From Multifurca ochricompacta (lineage: Eukaryota > Basidiomycota > Agaricomycetes > Russulales > Russulaceae), in NCBI GenBank assembly GCA_022496185.1, contig WTXG01000010.1, forward strand, positions 310,001 to 374,000: 64,000 nt of DNA, in the 5' to 3' direction. Shown here piece by piece: positions 41,864 through 54,415 of this stretch (positions are counted from its first letter, which is position 1; each line of letters opens with the position of its first letter). The position numbers were made by a program, and so were the translations under genes. The notes under the pieces are model-generated. The model ran no database searches. It was not told the origin of the DNA and saw nothing but the letters and a program-made list of their open reading frames with translations.

Positions 41864-44019
41864 GTGGCTTCCAGCCGCAGTCAGACCCTCTTCTGGGAAG
41901 AACTCATCGAGCACAGAGACGAGAATAATCTTTCACAGCAAGTACTTGGCTCTGCCACCTGGAAAGACTTTGAATCCAAGTTTGGATACTACATCTATCA
42001 TGACAGAAGATACCAACCGGTAGAATACGACGACGAAAAGAGAGTTTGGTATCGTATCCAATACTCGGACTGTCACAGCCAGGTCTCTGCTGTGTCAGTC
42101 ATCGTTTCAAGCTGCAGGCCCACAAGATACAAGAGGGGCACATGTCGATTCAAGGTGTCAAGGCAAACCACAAGGGCCACGTTCAAGGTTCAAGGCCCAC
42201 ACAAAGCAAGAGGGGCACACGTGCAAGAAGCGAGTTGAAGCAGAGGCAATAGGCCCTGCTAGAGGTTCTGGGGTGAAGGCTTCCTAAGTTGCAGCTTAGG
42301 AAGTTCAAGGGGATTCTGGTGAAGAACAGTAGACCTGTATTAGATACAAGAGAACAGACTTAAAGTCTGTCTCTCCAGTGTGTCCTACTTAAATACAAGT
42401 ATTCTAGTGTCTTTGTAAGTAAAGTAGAATGTAGTATAGTAAATATACATGTGAATCTCTAGTGGGAACTGAAGCAGGAATTGTAAGTGGTGTTGCACCC
42501 ACTCCAAAAGCAGATCAGTGTCAATCAAGTCAGTCCGAGGAATTTAGCGATTAGATAAGAAAGATCCATCAGCTCCAGTCACATGACTCAGAGTGAGAAG
42601 TGTTGAAAATGTTGAAACAAAAGTTGAACACGCGTGGGTCAAAAAACTGTCACAAGCACGTCACAAACATGTCACAAACCGTTACATCGACAAAAAGTGT
42701 CACACAGACAGCCGACACTCTTGGGTCACTACAGGACCCACCCCACCTGAATTTGGACTTGGCCCGTGGAGAGAAAACCCTCTGGCCATCGTCACGGACT
42801 CTGAGCCAGAGGAGTACATAGAAGAACCCAGCGAAGGAGAAGCACCAGCATTAGCAGCAACTACGTTTCCGGTTGCACCCGCAGTTGTCATGTTCAGAGC
42901 CCCTGCTTTGACAACTCCCCAGATATCAATACAATCCACGAACACCATCACCCCATCCCGTCTACCCATGTCTACCATTGCCACCCAACTCCCAGACCCT
43001 GCCCCACCAGCCCCTGTGGTGGCACCACCACCAAACATCCCCCCCCCCTCCAGACGGTTGTCAGGAGTGTTGCCCCAAATGTTCACTGGGGATCGTTCAC
43101 AAAGCAAGAAATTCATGTTGGAGTTCACGACATTCAAGAACTTCAATCATGATGTTCCACAGATTGTTAACCCATTTCAATGTGCCAATCTGTTTCTTTC
43201 CCTAATCTGAGGAGATGCAGTGGATGACTGGACAATGGAACAACTAGAATGGTTGAACGAGCAGATTGAAAGTGGGCATTGAACCACAAGTGAAGGTCTT
43301 TGGGAGACCATAGCCGAGAGATTCAAGGATGCCTTTACAGATGGGCAGGCCAAACAGAAAGCAGCCCGGGAATTGAAGTCCCTCAGAATGGAGAAGGGAG
43401 AACTTGATGCATATGTAGCCAAGTTCAGAAGTTTGGCCAACAGGGCCAGCTATGACACAGATGAAGAGGCGACATTAGACCTCTTCTCGCAAGGACTACC
43501 CAACCCACTAGTCAAAAACATCATTCAGTTTCACCACCCTCATGATTGGGACAGTTGGGTCAATGCTGCTCGGTGAAAGCAACAAGACTATCTTGACTTC
43601 CAGACGCAATTTGGAGTCGATACCAAGAAGGGAAAGACCTGAGACCAGTGGAAGACGGCCTTTGGGTAAAACCCACCCAGCATACCCCACAGGATCCAAA
43701 TGCCATGGATACCTCTGCAGATCGGGCCCGGGCTCGAGCAATGCTTACGGAGGATGAGCAGCAGACTCTAATGAAGGAAGGGTGCTGCTTCCGTTGTAGA
43801 GCGCTCGGGCATATGTCCCGAGACTGCCCCAAAAAGGGAGTACGAGTCGCCACTGCCACCATAGCACCAGAACACCCTGTTCAGAATAACCCACCCACTG
43901 TGGATAAGCGGTCAAAAGAAGAGAAGGCTCAAGATATATGGGCCAACATGATGAAAGAAAGTGAGGAAGTGCGCACCATATTGGTGGAAAAGGTGTTTGC
44001 AAAGAAGGATTTTTGTTAG
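41864..44019 (+). pseudogene. gag: Gy4 gag (broken, interrupted by S4)
   Basis: Starts GTG GCT TCC at 41864. It is split after 69 codons by S4 (42071-42704) and resumes at 42710 with SRHSWVTTGP. Gag core, then the CCHC knuckle CFRCRALGHMSRDC. Stops: TGA 43208-43210 (same Arg codon as in Gy1), TGA near 43281, 43574-43576 and 43640; one-base loss near 43668. Ends GAT TTT TGT TAG at 44017-44019. Confidence 0.88.
42071..42704 (-). repeat. S4 solo LTR (copy 1)
   Basis: 634 bp, plus strand TGTCACAGCC to AAAAAGTGTCACA, with flanks CGGAC (42066-42070) and CAGAC (42705-42709), a duplication with one CpG-type change. TATTTAAG-type box and the hairpin AGACTTAAAGTCTGT near 42355 on the minus strand. Homologous to 58447-59186 in opposite orientation. 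Confidence 0.85.
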
Positions 44020-47000
44020 GCTCAAACCCATCGGCCTGGGCACAAGCACTCCATGTAACCTCTGTGTATGCTAGTCGATTCAAATCGTTAAAAATACCAG
44101 TCCATTTCGAAACTACACAGAGGACGGCTGACCGAGATATCTTAGTGGACTCTGGAGCCACAGACAATTTCATTCACCCACAACTAATCAAAACAATGGG
44201 TTTGGGGCAGCTGGCACTTCCCCAAGCAAAGAACATTTGGAACATTGATGGAACGGCCAATCGCACTGGAAAGATCACCCACTATACGGACCTAAAAGTC
44301 CAAGTCGGAGAGATGACAAAGAATATTTGCTTCCTAATTACAGATCTAGGAGACGAAGACCTCATTTTGGGATATCCATGGCTTGCTGCCTTCAAACCAA
44401 AGATTAACTGGGTGGATGCAATGATGGACAAAGACTCTTACCCAACCATCATCACATCGCTTGGTTATGACTATGCAATCAGACATCTAGTAGCAGAAAC
44501 TGCGCAGGTGGAGGAAGAGAACGACCCTGGCTATTGTTATGCCACCAAAGCATCGGAGTTGGCTCAAAAGCAGTACAGGGACAGGCTGAGAAGACATACC
44601 ATGACGTAGTACCAAGTGCTTATCAGCGGCATTGGAAGGTATTCTCCGAGGAAGAATCCCATCGCTTTCCCCCAGAATGACCATGGGATCATGCCATTGA
44701 CCTCCTCCCGGATACGCCGGCAGCTATAGATTGCAAAATCTATCCATTGTCCCAGTCTGAACAGACTGCGCTCACTGAATTTCTGGAGGAACATTTGGCT
44801 AAAGGATACATCCACCCATCCAAGTTGCAGTATGCCTCACCCTTCTTCTTTATTAAAAAGAAGGATGGCAAACTGCGGCCGGTTCAGGACTATCAAAGGA
44901 TCAATGTGTACACTGTAAAGAATGCCTATCCCCTACCACTCATCTCTGAACTCATTGACACCATGCGAGACAAGTCTCTCTTTTCAAAAATGGACGTACA
45001 CTGGGGCTATAACAATATTAGGATCAGAGAAGGTGATCAGTGCAAAGCGGCATTTAAGACAAATCAAGGGTTGTTCGAACCGAACGTCATGTTTTTCGGA
45101 CTCACAAACTCGCCGGCAACATTCCAAGCCATGATGAACCATATCTTCTGAGATCTCATTCTTACTGGGAAGTGGTAGTCTATATGGACGACATCCTGGT
45201 CGCCACCACCAATGATCTAGACCATCATCGAGAGCAAGTACATCAGGTACTAGACATACTGCACGAACACGACCTATACCTTAAACCAGCAAAGTGTTCA
45301 TTCGAACAACAAAGCGTCGAGTACCTGGGTGTTATCCTAGAAGGAGGGCACGTGCGAATGGACCCAGTAAAAATACAGGGGATCTGGGAGTGGCCAGTAC
45401 CCACATGTGTCAAGGATGTGCGATCCTTCATTGGATTCTGCAATTTCTATCGACGATTTGTACAAGGATTCTCGGGATCGCCCAACCACTGAATGGACTA
45501 TTGAAGAAGGACACACCCTGGCATTGGGGAAAGGAGCAGCAACAAGCCTTTGAACAGATCCGAGACATTATGGGTGCAGAACCAGTACTCCTACAGCCAG
45601 ACTTGGAGAGCCCCTTTGAACTTGAAGTAGACGCATCTCACTTCGCCAATGGGGCTGTATTAAACCAGCGAGATGCATCAGGACTTCTTCACCCAGTCGC
45701 CTTCTATTCGGAAACATTTCATCGGTGGAACAAAACTACGACATTTGGGATAGAGAACTATTGGCCATTGTAAAAGCATTGCGACACTGGCGACCGTACC
45801 TAGTGGGAACCCCTCACAAGACCATTATTCACACTGATCACTCCAATCTACTTTACTGGAAAGAACCTCATAAAATCAGTCAACGGGTTGCCTGCGAAGT
45901 TCTAGAGCTGGAAGAGTACAACTTTGTATTGAAACATATTGCAGGAAGTCGCAATGCACATGCCAATGCCCTATCACAGTGACCCGATCTGAACAATGGA
46001 GGGGAGGACAACAATGACATCACCGTACTCCCCGAAGAGACCTTCGTAAAGACAGCCATTGTCAGTCTTCACGACATGGACTTGTGGGCCCAGGTATCAC
46101 AAAATATGAACCAACAGTTATGCGAATCATGGGCTGATGCACACAATCTGAAGAAAATTGACAGCCTTTGGTGGAAGGATGGGGATCGACTCGTTGTCAC
46201 CAGTGGCAACAACATTAAGCGGGGGGTGATCCATTTTCACCATGACCTTCCCTCTGCAGGACACCCCAGCATCGCCAACACTTATGCACTTGCCAAACAT
46301 GACTACTGGTGGCCTAACATGAAAAAGATGTTGAAGACTATGTGAAAGGATGCATGGACTGCCAGGCCAACAAAGTGAATACGCACCCGCACCCTCCGGC
46401 AACATTTCCCATCACTCCCACTACTTCTCTGCCATTCCAGACAATAGCCATGGACTTCATAGTCAAGCTACCCAACTCCAGAGGCTTTGACTCCATTTTG
46501 ACCATCACAGACCACAATTGCTCCAAGGCAGCACTCTTCATACCATGGAATGAATCTATCACAGCCGAAGGAGTAGCCAAACTCTATCTTGACCAGTCTA
46601 CCGACATTACAGCTCCCAGAAAAGATTATCTCCGACCGAGACCCACGCTTTACCTCAACATTCGCCAGAGCGTTATGCAAAGTCCTAGACATAAAACAAA
46701 ACATCTTGACAGCCTACCACCCCCAAACAGATGGACAGTTGGAGCGCACCAATCAGTGGCTGGAGCAATACCTCCGATTCTGGTGCAACGGACAACAGGA
46801 TGATTGGGTGGACTGGCTGGCAACAGCGGAATTTGCGCATAATTCCTGGCCTAATGGCACAACAAAGACCCCCCCGTTCTCCCTTATCATGGGCTGGGTA
46901 CCACACACCACATGGACCAATAAGCCTACAAATGTTCCCACGACCTCACAACGACTTGACCAATGGGATGAGATCCGGAAATCAGCCAATGAAAACCTGC

Positions 47001-47486
47001 TGAAGGCAACAGATCTTATTGAATAACCTTTGAAATTCACACCTTATCGACTAATGAGCAGGTTTGGCTGGAAGGGAAGCATATCCACACATCACATCCC
47101 ACAGCTAAACTGGCACCCCACGTCACAGACCCTTCAGAATCACGAGGAAGTTATTGGATGTGTCGTATGAACTCAAACTCCCTCCCACATGGAAGATTCA
47201 CCTGGTGTTCCATGCTAGACTTCTGACACCATACAAGGAAACATCCATTCATGGGGAAAACTTCCCAAGACCCCCACTGGAGTTAGTTGACGGAGAAGCA
47301 GAATGGGAGGTGGAGCAGATTGTAAACTCCACCTATCGAGGCCAAGGGTGCAAACTACATTACCTGATCAAGTGGAAGGGTTTCCCAGACTCTGACAATT
47401 CGTGGGAACCAGCCGGGAATATCTTTGCCCCAGATCTGATCATGGAGTTCCACTTACGACACCCCCAAGCACCCAGGAATGATTAA
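44007..47486 (+). pseudogene. pol: Gy4 pol (heavily broken)
   Basis: Protease (ILVDSGATDNFIHP near 44150), RT with YMDDILVAT near 45180, RNase H (EVDASHFANGAVL), integrase HHCC finger and D,D,E core, GPF module and chromodomain (LHYLIKWKGFPDSDNSWEP near 47360), ending 47484-47486. Frameshifts near 44570, 45165, 45480, 45725, 46330, 46600 and 47020, and TGA at 45151 and 45980. KLRPVQDY keeps its Arg codon (CGG). Confidence 0.9.
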
Positions 47487-47556
47487 AAGGGGAGCAGACT
47501 TCCAATTTCTTTCCCCAGAACAACGCTCCCCAGCAACGTCCTACTCTTACAATAAC

Positions 47557-48750
47557 ATGTCTTCTTCCTTCATCGCTGCCTCTGCCACCGTCGACGCTTT
47601 TGCCACCACTCATGTGGTAGTGGAAGCTTTCCCCTCTGCTCACCCCTCTACTTGTCCCTCTTCCCCTATTGACTATGAAGCCGCTGAAGAACGAGTCAAG
47701 GCCCAGTCGCCTAACCCCAACGACGACTTTACCCACTCTGAAGAACCCCACCCAAACGACCTCCTTGACATGGACCAAGACGACGATGTACCCGAATTCC
47801 CCTTTTTTGCCAATAACCCAAATTCCTCCATGTACTTCCCCCTCGAGATCACCATGGCCGATGGAGAAAAGGTCATAGCTAAGTACATCTTTTACACCAA
47901 CAGAGGAATGGATGTTGCAGGATGTATGAAGAAGGATGGGCCCGTCTATGGAGCCCCGGTTTACTTGGAGGAACAGTACACAGGCCGTCTTCACCACACG
48001 ATGAGTGATGAGCAATTGGGACACCTTGCGGCTGACGACCCTTGAGCATTTGCAATCAACGAGGTATTGAACAACATGCAACTTCCGTGTCTCAAGGCCA
48101 AAGTGATGAGACTGCAGAAGACCCTTACACTTCGCACCACACTCAATACCCAGTACAAAGAATATGCAAAGCAAATGACAAGACTCACGAGAGGGATGTT
48201 CCAAGTGGAGCAGGAGTTGACGGAGATCCGGAAAAGGTTGGAGATAGGGGATGCATATCAGACAATTGCCGAGAGGTATGCAGACACATATGCGCAACCC
48301 CTCCCCCCACGATCACTAGGTGTGGCACCACAACTGCTGCCAAACCGATTCGAGATGCCACGAATGCACGAAAACCCCCAAGGGGAGACTTGCTGGCGAT
48401 GTGACAGCAAGTATCACATTAGCTGGAATTGCCCACTCAATCGCAAGTGGTGCCATCATTGCCAAAGCAACCAACATTGGAGTCGGTTCTGTATCTTCCA
48501 ACGACTGGGCGTTGCTCCCACCATTGTCAACCCTTCAGGATGGTGTGGAAAGTGCCTGCAACATAACGTGGGACATCGTGAACTTGACTGTCCAGTCTAC
48601 AACTTGTGTCGCCAGTGTGGATGACATGGCCCATACGGCTTCCTGCACACACACCAATGCGCAGCCGATGAAACGTACACCATAGGGGATCGAAACCTGG
48701 CAGACGATTATGTGGACCTGGTGCAGGATGATGATGGTGCGCATTTCTAG
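47557..48750 (+). pseudogene. Gy4 ORF3 (two or more stops)
   Basis: ATG 70 nt after the pol stop, TAG at 48748-48750. All ORF3 landmarks are present: acidic N-terminus, YTNRGMDVAGCMKKDG block, coiled coil (LKAKVMRLQKTL... MFQVEQELTEIRKRLE), knuckles CWRCDSKYHISWNC, CHHCQSNQHWSRFC and CGKCLQHNVGHRELDC. TGA at 48043-48045 and in CRQCG.HGPYG (near 48622). Only 2-3 disabling changes over about 398 codons. Confidence 0.86.
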
Positions 48751-48781
48751 CTGGGTCAGCTCGAACCAGAAGGGAGGGTGA

Positions 48782-49362
48782 TGTTATGACTAGGGCCCAG
48801 CAGCCCTATTTTCTTTACCCTTCCCAACAGGGACCCCACTTGCCCACCGACGCTACACTTCCTCATTACCTCTCCCTCCTGGGACCCCTCACATGCATTG
48901 CTCCCATCCCCATGACTGTTGTTTGGACTTGTGTACTTACTATTTGCTTATGCTTGCTCCCCTTATCTTCTTATCACTACAATTGGACACTTACTTAATT
49001 CCCTATCAGAAGCCTGGCTTTACGCCTTACACTTTCATATATTTGGGCCCACATGACTCCGTCTCCTTATCTCATAGACGCCCATTTGATTACATATATA
49101 AGTCCGCTGTAACTACGATGTAGACCTCAGACTCGACTTATTGAATACATCAGTGTTAGTCTTTCGGACTCCCCTTTGAAACCTCTGACTCGGTTGTCTC
49201 AGTGCTTTCGGCACTTCCTGCTCAACATCATCATTAGGGAACAGCCCCTTTGACTTTGACTCATCCATCTTAAACTCCAAGAGGTCCTATTGGCCTCTTA
49301 TCTGAACAAATGAACAACGCTGTCACACAAGTCGTGCAGAACGTCTCACACCAGACGTAACA
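48782..49362 (+). repeat. Gy4 3' LTR
   Basis: 581 bp, TGTTATGACTAGG to GACGTAACA; the self-primer segment AGACTCGACTT is intact. Confidence 0.93.
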
Positions 49363-49367
49363 ACCTT

Positions 49368-50510
49368 CCACTGATCTCAGGTTTTCCCCTTCTTGGTATC
49401 CATGCCAAAGCATGTCTGGAAATCCAAGTAGTCCTGCTGCTGTCTCCTGGCAGCATTGGTCCACTGGCCCCACAATTCAGGGTGATGAAATTGGATGATG
49501 TTCTTTACCAGGGGGTTGGGCAATCCCTGGGAGAAGAGGTTGAGCATTGCCTCTTTGTTCACATCATACCCTGCTTGTTTGGCCAGGTTGCAGAATTTGG
49601 CTACATATCCATCCAAATCCCCTCTTTCCATTTTCAGGCTTTTCAGCTCTCTGGCAGCCTTCTGTTTGGCCTGCCTGTCCATGAAGGCATCTTTAAATTG
49701 TTGCACCACTATATCCCATAGATCCTCATCTGTGGTCCTGGTTCCAGCTGTGATCCTATCATTCAGCCATTCTATCTGCTCCATGGTCCAGTCATCCATG
49801 GCATCCCCTCTGATGAGTGAGAGGAAAAGGTTGGTGTGCTGGAAGGGGTTGACAATCTGCAGGACATCATGGTTGAAGTTTTTAAACATCTCAAACTTGA
49901 GCATGAACTTTTTGCTCTGCGAATGGTCACCAGTGAAAGTGGTTGGCAGGACTCCCATAAGGTGTCCCAATGGGGGAGGGAGGTTCGGTGCTGGAACAGC
50001 TGGAGTGGGGTTGGGTAACTGTGCGGCGATGGTGGACATGACTGGGTAAGTGATGGTCAGGGTGTCTGAAGTTTGTTGTATAATCTGAGGAGAGACCAAA
50101 GCAGATCTACTGAATGTGGTACTCTCAGGTGCAACTGTTGGAGCTGTAAGACTAGTGGCTATGATTTGTGTGTCTTCGCTGCTTTCTTCAATGTATTCTT
50201 CAGTTTCTGAATCTGTGATGATGGCTGGAGGATTCTCTCTCCAAGGTCCTAAGCTGTATTCTGGTGGGGCAGGTCCTGTGGTGACCCAGGAACAGTGACT
50301 TCTAGAGTAACAGATACAGTACCAGACCTGTTTCTGTTTGTCATATTCAACTGGCTGGTACTGGTCATCGTGATAGACATAGTATCCAAACTCAGTTTCA
50401 AAATATTTCCAGATGGCAGAGCCAAGGATCTGTTGTGAAAGATTATCCTCATCTCAGTGGTCGATAAGTTCTTCATTGTGCAAAGTCTGGCTTCAACTAG
50501 ATGAAGCCAT
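49368..50510 (-). pseudogene. gag: Gy5 gag (diverged gypsy)
   Basis: Minus strand from ATG at 50510. Related to but clearly diverged from Gy1-4 Gag (QSKKFMLKFEMFKNFN, NPFQHTNLFLSLIRGDAMDDW, GLPNPLVKNIIQFHHPELWG). TGA replaces Arg in the N-terminal ERRDE segment. It stops at the Gy4 insertion and continues at 41263. Confidence 0.85.
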
Positions 50511-50531
50511 GGTGGGGGAGACTCAACTTAA

Positions 50532-52750
50532 TGTAATGCCTGGTGCAGGCATTCAGCACAACATGTGATGGAGTCACATAGTGTAACTACAAGTTCAAGT
50601 GTACACTGTCTTCCAAGCATATGGAGTTCAAATGAGAAGTCAACACCAAGGAGCTAATCCCTTAGTGCCAGTGAGTGGAAGAGTGCCAGAAGCACTGAGA
50701 TGATTCAAGAGTTGGGTCTTTAGAGATCACCCAGAAGGTAATGCACCAAGTTGATTAAGAAGTCGAGTCTAAGGCATACAGGGCTATCTAAGCAGGCCTT
50801 ACAGTGCCTCACAAAACTGAGTCAATGTTTTGCACTTTTGCACTGTCTGTTGAATATCACATCAGCCAAACAAATATAAACAAAGTCTTGGTAGACCATA
50901 AAAGGTACAAGATAAGGGTTATGTAATGCAACAATAATTATGTAATTCTGATCAAAACTTGTGGAGCTATGCCCATTTCAAATTGGGGACTCATTGACTC
51001 AGTTTTGTGAGGGGGTATCAGAAATATCAGAATCTGATGCTCCACCAAATGTACAGCAACTGATCCTTAATATATGGTTACCATAGTTATCTTAATATTG
51101 ATGGGACCTGGAATAGAGCTATTTAACCATGGTTTACATTCCCAGAATATTATAATTTCCCAATGCACCCCACATCCTCTGCTCAGAAAGAAAACATGCT
51201 CTCTCTGGCCTCTGAAGGTCATTCCACCCACACTATTGCCTCCAGACTCAGCCTCAGCCAGTCCACAGTCTCTAGGACACTCAGAACCCTCCTTCCCAAC
51301 CATCAGTCACCTCATTTTGGTCATCCTTCCAAGCTCTCTGCTACCTCTGAACATGCTATCATGATACAAATTACCACAGGAAAGGTTGGCAATGCTGTCC
51401 AGGCCACAAAGCACATCAATTCCATGATCCCCAACCATGTCTCTTCACAAACTGTGCATTGGGTTCTTAAACAACATTCATTCAAGGCTGTAACAAAGAA
51501 GAAAAGGCCACTACTCTCTGCAGTACATTGCAAGAAGCACTTAGCCTTTGCTTTGAAGTACCAAAACTGGACTGTGGAAGACTGGTATCTGACCCAAACC
51601 TGTTGATTTTGGTCTCATCTGACCAAATCACCCTCTTCCAGTCCTCCATAGTCCAGTTTTGGTACTTCAAAGCAAAGGCTAAGTGCTTCTTGCAATGTAC
51701 TGCAGAGAGTAGTGGCCTTTTCTTCTTTGTTACAGCCTTGAATGAATGTTGTTTAAGAACCCAATGCACAGTTTGTGAAGAGACATGGTTGGGGATCATG
51801 GAATTGATGTGCTTTGTGGCCTGGACAGCATTGCCAACCTTTCCTGTGGTAATTTGTATCATGATAGCATGTTCAGAGGTAGCAGAGAGCTTGGAAGGAT
51901 GACCAAAATGAGGTGACTGATGGTTGGGAAGGAGGGTTCTGAGTGTCCTAGAGACTGTGGACTGGCTGAGGCTGAGTCTGGAGGCAATAGTGTGGGTGGA
52001 ATGACCTTCAGAGGCCAGAGAGAGCATGTTTTCTTTCTGAGCAGAGGATGTGGGGTGCATTGGGAAATTATAATATTCTGGGAATGTAAACCATGGTTAA
52101 ATAGCTCTATTCCAGGTCCCATCAATATTAAGATAACTATGGTAACCATATATTAAGGATCAGTTGCTGTACATTTGGTGGAGCATCAGATTCTGATATT
52201 TCTGATACCCCCTCACAAAACTGAGTCAATGAGTCCCCAATTTGAAATGGGCATAGCTCCACAAGTTTTGATCAGAATTACATAATTATTGTTGCATTAC
52301 ATAACCCTTATCTTGTACCTTTTATGGTCTACCAAGACTTTGTTTATATTTGTTTGGCTGATGTGATATTCAACAGACAGTGCAAAAGTGCAAAACATTG
52401 ACTCAGTTTTGTGAGGCACTGTATATACATAATAGAGGTTGGAGTCTAAATCGGAGTGAAGTACTCAGCGTATCAACAAAGTCATAATATAACTAAAAGG
52501 GGAAACAGGGCCAAAGTGGGTCAGATGAGAATATACCAAGATGTATTCGGTATAGTCATGATTCTGGTGGGAAAATACGTAAGAGTCCTTGTGTAATATA
52601 TGAGTCATAGATAAGCACAGCCTGGGTCAAAGATAAGGAACAAACAGGTACAAAGGAAGCATAAACATGATCAACAGAAGTCAAGCTGGGCCAAACAATG
52701 AAGCACATGATGCAAGGAAAAAGAAAGACAATGTAGCAGGGTTCATAACA
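50532..52750 (-). repeat. Gy5 5' LTR, split by FB3
   Basis: Plus strand TGTAATGCCTGG to GTTCATAACA; about 597 bp without FB3 and its TA. It keeps the AAGTCGAGTCT segment near 50760. The primer site next to it (GAGACTCAACTTAA) shows one CpG-type change. Confidence 0.8.
50802..52421 (-). mobile_element. FB3, Tc1-derived palindromic element
   Basis: 1620 bp flanked by TA (50800-50801 and 52422-52423). Arms 50802-51583 and 51640-52421 (782 bp each), loop 51584-51639 (56 bp) in the opposite orientation to FB1, FB2 and FB4, so the element is inserted the other way round. Private variants GTCTGTTGAATA, CCAAACAAAT (one-base deletion), AAAACTTGTGG and the translated INSMIPNH occur in both arms. Confidence 0.93.
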
Positions 52751-53464
52751 TCCATCCTTATGCGACAGGGCTGATCCAATAACCAGTGCATGGGTGCTGC
52801 TGCTGCCACCATCATGGATTTCCAGGGTGAATGGACAATGGAATGGTGCCATGGTACCAATGTGTCCTGTCACAAGGTCACCCTCTTTGGTCTGGTGCAC
52901 ACCATGTCTTGGCTGTGCGGCTTCCTTCATGGGTCCCCTCTGCCTGACCGTGTTGTGCTAATGGCCTCCTCCTCTGCCTCTCTCCTCTCTCTCCACTCCC
53001 ACGACCCCCATTGCTTTATGGGTGACTTCATTCTTTTCCAACACTCCCTTACTGACTTTCTTTCCTCCTTCCCAGCCACCTCCCTGGAGTTCATGTGGGT
53101 CCCTGGAGGTAAGTACTATCATGCCATCATGGCCTCCACAAAGGCTGCTGAGCATGCCTCCACCCACACTCCACTGGGTTTCCTGGACAAGAAACCGTTG
53201 CCCCTGCAGTGGCACACTCTCTCTCGCCTGCATGCCTACAACAACTGGCATGAGGAATGGCTCTGTGATCAGGCAGCTGCTGTGCCCACTGAGGACTCTC
53301 CTTCTGGCATGGATTTCCACACCTACTCCATCTCCATCTCCAAGCCTCCTAATGGCTCTAACCACCCACTCTGGATGGCTGCCACCTGCCGTTGTGAGGA
53401 CCCCTTCAGTCAACACACAACCTCCACTGCCATGCGCCTTGCCATGGGCCATGCTTTCATCTTG
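52751..53464 (+). pseudogene. L2, LINE ORF2 C-terminal fragment
   Basis: Homologous to the last third of L1 ORF2: RNase H-like start (GAAAATIMDFQGEW, GDFILFQHSLTDFL, LEFMWVP) then PLQWHTLSRLHAYNNWHEEWL, SGMDFHTYSISISKPPNGSNHPLW and TAMRLAMGHAFI. Clearly diverged from L1, so an older copy or a related family. TGA lies upstream of GAAAA. It is cut on the left by Gy5 and on the right by H2 before the C-x-C...H-x4-C motif. Confidence 0.82.
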
Positions 53465-53960
53465 GTAGTGATTGGCAGGGGTAACCCTGGGTAGGGCCTA
53501 GCACAAGTGCACTCGTGAGTTACCCGGATCCGAACTCGTGGGTATTTAGATTAGATAATCCCATACTCGGATCCGCATGAGTATGTTCCCACAGATCACC
53601 CAGAGCTGTGAGTCCTATACTCGCACGGATCCGAGTACTCGTGGGTATACTCATAGGTTTACTTGTAAGGTTTGAGGCAGCCAGAGATCTTCATCTTGCA
53701 TACACAGAAAGAATATATATATTACTACAATCCCATGAAGTTTCAAGTCAGATCATGCATCCGATCCAAAATAAAACAAGAATCAGTTACAATATCTATA
53801 GAAATGTGAAAAAATGCGAAAAAACACGAAAAAACATGAAAAAACACAAAGTGTGGGGCATGCCGATCGGACCGTGCATTGCCTTCCTATCTAGGAAGGT
53901 AGGCTTAAGAATGCACGCATCGGCACATGTCAGTACAGAGATGCCGGGATCACGCCTAAT
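53465..53960. mobile_element. H2, hAT-like element, left end
   Basis: Begins TAGTGATTGGCAGGGGTAACCC, the same terminus as H1, followed by clustered GGATCCG/ACTCGTGGGTA words in both orientations and a CCTTCCTATCTAGGAAGG hairpin near 53882, paralleling the H1 hairpin. No transposase frame. The right end is not found; similar GGATCCGCATGAGTAT words at 60060-60195 suggest the element extends past the nested insertions into Gy6. Confidence 0.55.
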
Positions 53961-54413
53961 TGATAAGATCAAAAACGTGTTCACAATTAATTAGATACTT
54001 AGGATATACATCTAAGTGATAAGATCAAAAATGTGTTCACAGTTAATTAGATACTTGGGATATACATCTAATACAAGTGATAAGATCAAAATGCGTTCAC
54101 AATTAATTAGATACTTGGGATGTACATCTAAGTGATAAGATCAAAAATGCATTCACATTTAATTAGATACTTAGGATATACATCTAATACAAGTGATAAG
54201 ATCAAAAATGCGTTCACAATTAATTAGATACTTAGGATGTACATCTAAGTGATAAGATCAAAAATGCGTTCACAATTAATTAGATACTTAGGATGTACAT
54301 CTAAGTGATAAGATCAAAAACGCGTTCACAATTAATTAGATACTTAGGATGTACATCTAAGTGATAAGATCAAAAACGCGTTCACAATTAATTAGATACT
54401 TAGGATGTACATC
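53961..54413. repeat. 56-bp minisatellite, left block
   Basis: About eight head-to-tail copies of GATAAGATCAAAAACGCGTT + CACAATTAATTAGATACTTA + GGATGTACATCTAAGT (56 bp; some units 61 bp with an extra ATACA). Variation is mostly CGCG/TGCG/CGTG in the unit. Split from 56036-56271 by FB4. Confidence 0.93.
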
Positions 54414-54415
54414 TA

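Larger units (their letters stand above)
41264..49362 (+). mobile_element. Gy4, Ty3/gypsy chromovirus with both LTRs, nested in Gy5
   Basis: Two 581-bp LTRs (41264-41844 and 48782-49362) flanked by perfect ACCTT duplications (41259-41263 and 49363-49367). About 7.46 kb after removal of the S4 LTR. Gag, Pol and ORF3 all carry stops, mostly TGA at Arg codons, plus several small frameshifts. Confidence 0.94.

Noticed and set aside
52790..53494. Possible host protein-coding gene (234-codon open frame)
   Set aside because: It aligns through its length with the L1 ORF2 C-terminal region (PLQW..LSRL.AY.NWH.EWL) and ends in the H2 terminus. It is a LINE remnant.
53961..54413. Regular 56-bp repeats resembling a CRISPR array
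   Set aside because: The whole unit is repeated head to tail with no unique spacers, in a eukaryotic element. It is a minisatellite.
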